From positions 22,286,901-22,350,900 of the forward strand of contig OW121741.1 in the NCBI GenBank assembly GCA_933228675.1: a stretch of DNA of 64,000 nt, in the 5' to 3' direction. The DNA is from Stomorhina lunata (taxonomy: Eukaryota; Arthropoda; Insecta; Diptera; Rhiniidae). The notes below the pieces were generated by a model. The model had not been told where the DNA came from. It did no database searches and worked only from the letters and a program-made list of their open reading frames with translations. Both the position numbers and the translations under genes were made by a program. Below are positions 58,931 to 64,000 of the stretch, piece after piece; the first letter of the stretch is position 1; each line of letters starts with the position of its first letter.

Positions 58931-60500
58931 AAACGATTTTTATCACTTTCATTAAATTTTTTCATACATATTTTTTTTCATCAACATTCAATTTATATGA
59001 ATAATTAAACTTTTGAAAATCTACAAAATTCCAAGGAAATAAACGAATTTTATTTTGCCATTTATTAAAAAAGTTTTAATAAATTTGATTGAGTGAAACC
59101 AAAATTTTCAGAATTAATAAATATTGTTTTATGGCTTCAAATAAATTGATTTAATCAAATATTTGATGATTTTTTTTTCGCCAACCTTCTTCCCAAGAAA
59201 CCTCCACAAATTTCGTTAGACAATAAATTTTAAGGAATTTCTTGGCAAATACGAATTGTTAGCAAATGGCCAAAGGTCTAGTTACTTTGTCATAGCGAAA
59301 TTGGCTTTTAGCCGTAAGCAATTTCGCACATTAAATGGATGTTATAATTTATTTTTACCTTGAACTTGTTTTTAATATGAGTTTTTCATGTGTTTCAGTG
59401 TTTTTGCCAAAAAAAAAATCTTCTATTCGGATGTTAGACAAAAGAAAAATAAGCAATTTTTGTGGTCATAATTCTTAAAGGTAGAGCTGGGTTGTTATCC
59501 TAAGGGTGGTGGGTTCTTTTTTTTTTTATAATGCAATAGTATACCCTACACCAAAATGGTTAGAAAGGGTATTACAAGTTTGAGCTTATTACTGTAAACT
59601 TCAGTAATGAAGGGACTCATAGATTCGGTCTTGACCGACTCTTCCAATTTCTTGCCTGTTTTTCTAGCCAATTACACAGAAAAACAGCAGCATGCAGGTT
59701 TATTATGAAAATAAATCGACAAGATTAGCCGAAGTTTTGCCAAACAGTTGGTTTATGTCGCCAGGGTCTAAGAGCAAAAGCAGAATTTTATGTTATTGGC
59801 CTGAAAGATGACTTTTTACTGTTTTTTTTGGCTTAAAAAGTTTTTGTATTTTACTCTTAATATTTTTGCTTTTTTCTCCATGATGGCAATTTTAATAGCC
59901 ATTTTTCTTTTATGGTGTTCTTGAGCAAAAGTTGTTTTTGATGGTATAAAAATGTATTTTTTTTTACTTTTATGAAAATTATTCCTACTTCTTTCCTTAG
60001 AGTTTGATAAACCGACTAGAGAATTGGTTAGAAAATTACTAATTTGTTAGTTTACTAACACAATTTCTAACATAGATTTTCTAAAAAAGTTCAGTCAAAA
60101 ATTTTCAGTAGATAATTCTAAAGTGTTATATCTCCGGTAATATATACTAAATTCGGTCGAAATCTATCAGATTTGATATATCACATTTAGGGCTTCTTTA
60201 TGAGAAGAATTCAAAAAATCGGATCATTCAGTGTAAAGTTATATACTTTAGAAAATCAGTAAAAATTCGGAAAATTTTCTATTTTTCTGCGAAAAAAAAA
60301 ACTAACTCAGACTATATCATCTGTTTCGAAAAAAGAAACAAATCGGTTTACTTGTTGCCGATAGGCTAATTTGGATGTTAACAAAGCACCTTGTCCTGGT
60401 CGACCAATTACTGAAAAAAATTTAAAAAATAAGGACAATGCTCGTTGTAAAGATAGGGCTTCTTCAATACAAGCTTATATTTTAGTATTTACTTATGACT
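58931..60500. other. unique AT-rich sequence
   Basis: Poly-T and poly-A runs near 59170, 59410, 59518 and 60290. No open frame, RNA gene or repeat recognised. Confidence 0.55.
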
Positions 60501-60504
60501 TGTC

Positions 60505-63500
60505 ATATGGGTTAGTCTATGTCTTGGTCTATTTCTAGGTCTTAGTCTATGTCGTAGTCCATGTCTTAGTCAATGTCTTAGTCTATGTCTTAGTCTATGC
60601 CTTAGTCTATGTCTTAGTCTATGTCTTAGTCTATGTCTTAGTCTATGCCTTAGTCTATATATTAGTCTATGTCTTAGTCTATGTCTTAGTCTATGTCTTA
60701 GTCTATGTCTTAGTCTATGTCTTAGTCTATGTCTTAGTCTATGTCTTAGTCTATGTCTTAGTCTATGTCTTAGTCTATATCTTAGTCTATGTCTTAGTCT
60801 ATGTCTTAGTCTATGTCTTAGTCTATGTCTTAGTCTATGTCTTAGTCTATGTCTTAGTCTATGTCTTAGTCTATGTCTTAGTCTATGCCTTAGTCTATGT
60901 CTTAGTCTATGTCTTAGTTTATGTCTTAGTCTATGTCTTAGTCTATGTCTTAGTCTATGTCTTAGTCTATGTCTTAGTCTATGTCTTAGTCTATGTCTTA
61001 GTCTATGTCTTAGTCTATGTCTTAGTCTATGTCTTAGTCTATGTCTTAGTCTATGTCTTAGTCTATGTCTTAGTCTATGTCTTAGTCTATGTCTTAGTCT
61101 ATGTCTTAGTCTATGTCTTAGTCTATGTCTTAGTCTATGTCTTAGTCTATGTCTTAGTCTATGTCTTAGTCTATGTCTTAGTCTATGTCTTAGTCTATGT
61201 CTTAGTCTATGTCTTAGTCTATGTCTTAGTCTATGTCTTAGTCTATGTCTTAGTCTATGTCTTAGTCTATGTTTTAGTCTATGTCTTAGTCTATGTCTTA
61301 GTCTATGTCTTAGTCTGTGTCTTAGTCTATTTCTTAGTCTATGTCTTAGTCTATGTCTATGTCTTAGTCTATGTCTTAGTCTATGTCTTAGTCTATGTCT
61401 TACTCTATGTCTTAGTCTATGTCTTAGTCTATGTCTTAGTCTATGTCTTAGTCTATGTCTTAGTCTATATCTTAGTCTATGTTTTAGTCTATGTCTTAGT
61501 ATATGTCTTAGTCTATGTTTTAGTCTATGTATTAGTCTATGTCTTAGTGTATGTCTTAGTGTATGTCTTAGTCTATGTCTTAGTCTATGTCTTAGTCTAT
61601 GTCTTAGTCTATGTCTTAGTCTATGTCTTAGTCTATGTCTTAGTCTATGTCTTAGTCTATGTCTTAGTCTATGTCTTAGTCTATGTCTTAGTCTATGTCT
61701 TAGTCTATGTCTTAGTCTATGTCTTAGTCTATGTCTTAGTCTATGTCTTAGTCTATGTCTTAGTCTATGTCTTAGTCTATGTCTTAGTCTATGTCTTAGT
61801 CTATGTATTAGTCTATGTCTTAGGTATGTCTTAGTGTATGTCTTAGTCTATGTCTTAGTCTATGTCTTAGTCTATGTCTTAGTCTATGTCTTAGTCTATG
61901 TCTTAGTCTATGTCTTAGTCTATGTCTTAGTCTATGTCTTAGTCTATGTATTAGTCTATGTCTTAGGTATGTCTTAGTGTATGTCTTAGTCTATGTCTTA
62001 GTCTATGTCTTAGTCTATGTCTTAGTCTATGTCTTAGTCTATGTCTTAGTCTATGTCTTAGTCTATGTCTTAGTCTATGCCTTAGTCTATATATTAGTCT
62101 ATGTCTTAGTCTATGTCTTAGTCTATGTCTTAGTCTATGTCTTAGTCTATGTCTTAGTCTATGTCTTAGTCTATGTCTTAGTCTATGTCTTAGTCTATGT
62201 CTTAGTCTATGTCTTAGTCTATGTCTTAGTCTATGTCTTAGTCTATGTCTTAGTCTATGTCTTAGTCTATGTCTTAGTCTATGTCTTAGTCTATGTCTTA
62301 GTCTATGTCTTAGTCTATGTATTAGTCTATGTCTTAGGTATGTCTTAGTGTATGTCTTAGTCTATGTCTTAGTCTATGTCTTAGTCTATGTCTTAGTCTA
62401 TGTCTTAGTCTATGTCTTAGTCTATGTCTTAGTCTATGTCTTAGTCTATGCCTTAGTCTATATATTAGTCTATGTCTTAGTCTATGTCTTAGTCTATGTC
62501 TTAGTCTATGTCTTAGTCTATGTCTTAGTCTATGTCTTAGTCTATGTCTTAGTCTATGTCTTAGTCTATGTCTTAGTCTATGTCTTAGTCTATGTCTTAG
62601 TCTATGTCTTAGTCTATGTCTTAGTCTATGTCTTAGTCTATGTCTTAGTCTATGTCTTAGTCTATGTATTAGTCTATGTCTTAGGTATGTCTTAGTGTAT
62701 GTCTTAGTCTATGTCTTAGTCTATGTCTTAGTCTATGTCTTAGTCTATGTCTTAGTCTATGTCTTAGTCTATGTCTTAGTCTATGTCTTAGTCTATGTCT
62801 TAGTCTATGTCTTAGTGTATGTCTTAGTCTATGTCTTAGTCTATGTCTTAGTCTATGTCTTAGTCTATGTCTTAGTCTATGTCTTAGTCTATGTCTTAGT
62901 CTATGTCTTAGTCTATGTCTTAGTCTATGTCTTAGTCTATGTCTTAGTCTATGTCTTAGTCTATGTCTTAGTCTATGTCTTAGTCTATGTCTTAGTCTAT
63001 GTCTTAGTCTATGTCTTAGTCTATGTCTTAGTCTATGTCTTAGTCTATGTCTTAGTCTATGTCTTAGTCTATGTCTTAGTCTATGTCTTAGTCTATGTCT
63101 TAGTCTATGTCTTAGTCTATGTCTTAGTCTATGTCTTAGTCTATGTCTTAGTCTATGTCTTAGTCTATGTCTTAGTCTATGTCTTAGTCTATGTCTTAGT
63201 CTATGTCTTAGTCTATGTCTTAGTCTATGTCTTAGTCTATGTCTTAGTCTATGTCTTAGTCTATGTCTTAGTCTATGTCTTAGTCTATGTCTTAGTCTAT
63301 GTCTTAGTCTATGTCTTAGTCTATGTCTTAGTCTATGTCTTAGTCTATGTCTTAGTCTATGTCTTAGTCTATGTCTTAGTCTATGTCTTAGTCTATGTCT
63401 TAGTCTATGTCTTAGTCTATGTCTTAGTCTATGTCTTAGTCTATGTCTTAGTCTATGTCTTAGTCTATGTCTTAGTCTATGTCTTAGTCTATGTCTTAGT

Positions 63501-64000
63501 CTATGTCTTAGTCTATGTCTTAGTCTATGTCTTAGTCTATGTCTTAGTCTATGTCTTAGTCTATGTCTTAGTCTATGTCTTAGTCTATGTCTTAGTCTAT
63601 GTCTTAGTCTATGTCTTAGTCTATGTCTTAGTCTATGTCTTAGTCTATGTCTTAGTCTATGTCTTAGTCTATGTCTTAGTCTATGTCTTAGTCTATGTCT
63701 TAGTCTATGTCTTAGTCTATGTCTTAGTCTATGTCTTAGTCTATGTCTTAGTCTATGTCTTAGTCTATGTCTTAGTCTATGTCTTAGTCTATGTCTTAGT
63801 CTATGTCTTAGTCTATGTCTTAGTCTATGTCTTAGTCTATGTCTTAGTCTATGTCTTAGTCTATGTCTTAGTCTATGTCTTAGTCTATGTCTTAGTCTAT
63901 GTCTTAGTCTATGTCTTAGTCTATGTCTTAGTCTATGTCTTAGTCTATGTCTTAGTCTATGTCTTAGTCTATGTCTTAGTCTATGTCTTAGCCTATGTCT
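60505..64000 (+). repeat. 12-bp satellite (TTAGTCTATGTC), about 290 copies, continues past window
   Basis: Period 12, with variants (ATATATTAG, TGCCTTAG, TTAGTGTATG) mostly before 62700; after that it is nearly perfect. An 11-base unit (CTTAGGTATGT) at about 61821, 61964, 62335 and 62682 shifts the frame. The distances of 143, 371 and 347 bp are each a multiple of 12 minus 1, marking higher-order copies. Frames of 95-123 codons with the repeated peptide YVLV arise simply because 12 is divisible by 3. No gene. Confidence 0.97.

Noticed and set aside
61547..62695. Frames of 95-123 codons with YVLV peptide repeats
   Set aside because: A 12-bp repeat without a stop in that frame gives an endless tetrapeptide; there are no other coding signs.
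1..64000. CRISPR-like arrays
   Set aside because: All short repeats are contiguous head-to-tail without unique spacers, and the DNA is eukaryotic.

Overview
The window looks like AT-rich, gene-poor dipteran DNA, probably from a calyptrate-type fly. That is an inference from base composition, the mariner, Helitron-like and tRNA-SINE content, and the absence of any bacterial gene structure. A run of exactly 200 N (45214-45413) fits a scaffolding placeholder in a chromosome-scale assembly. No intact protein-coding gene is visible. Almost all longer open frames are by-products of tandem repeats. The best trace of a host gene is a candidate 33-nt microexon at 35956-35988 (+). It has a branch point, a long pyrimidine tract, a TACAG acceptor and a GAG/GTAAGT donor. 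If it is real, much of the window is intron packed with satellite DNA.

Layout. 1-3229: a ~170-bp tandem array ending in a degenerate unit and a 63-bp sequence homologous to the end of the foldback element further right. 3230-13470: 31-bp satellite in two blocks around a unique segment that carries a tRNA-derived SINE. 13480-14850: degenerate ATTACC-type repeat. 15795-19215: two arrays of a 16-bp palindrome-cored repeat in opposite orientations. 19726-33035: a decayed Helitron-like element split by an 11.7-kb foldback-type element (20165-31896). The arms of the foldback element are 169-bp tandem repeats in inverted orientation around a 1.2-kb loop. 34105-35365: the 31-bp satellite again, inverted. 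36715-38597: a third 16-bp array. 39525-48437: a 29-bp repeat in inverted arrays, interrupted by an insertion that holds the gap. 49056-51836: a segment bounded by inverted repeats, with a dead mariner/Tc1-type transposon (50029-51322) inside it. 51930-58930: SINE fragments, a 1.06-kb TIR element, a second Helitron-like copy and degenerate long-period repeats. 60505-64000: a 12-bp array running off the window end.

The recurring theme is inversion: four unrelated tandem-repeat families (31, 16, 29 and 169 bp) each occur in both orientations. The two ~170-bp arrays at 1-3229 and 20165-31896 share a terminal sequence although their repeat units differ. This suggests a family of foldback elements that carry different satellite arms under a common end. 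Boundaries of repeat blocks are read by eye and are good to roughly 5-30 bases unless a motif is given.
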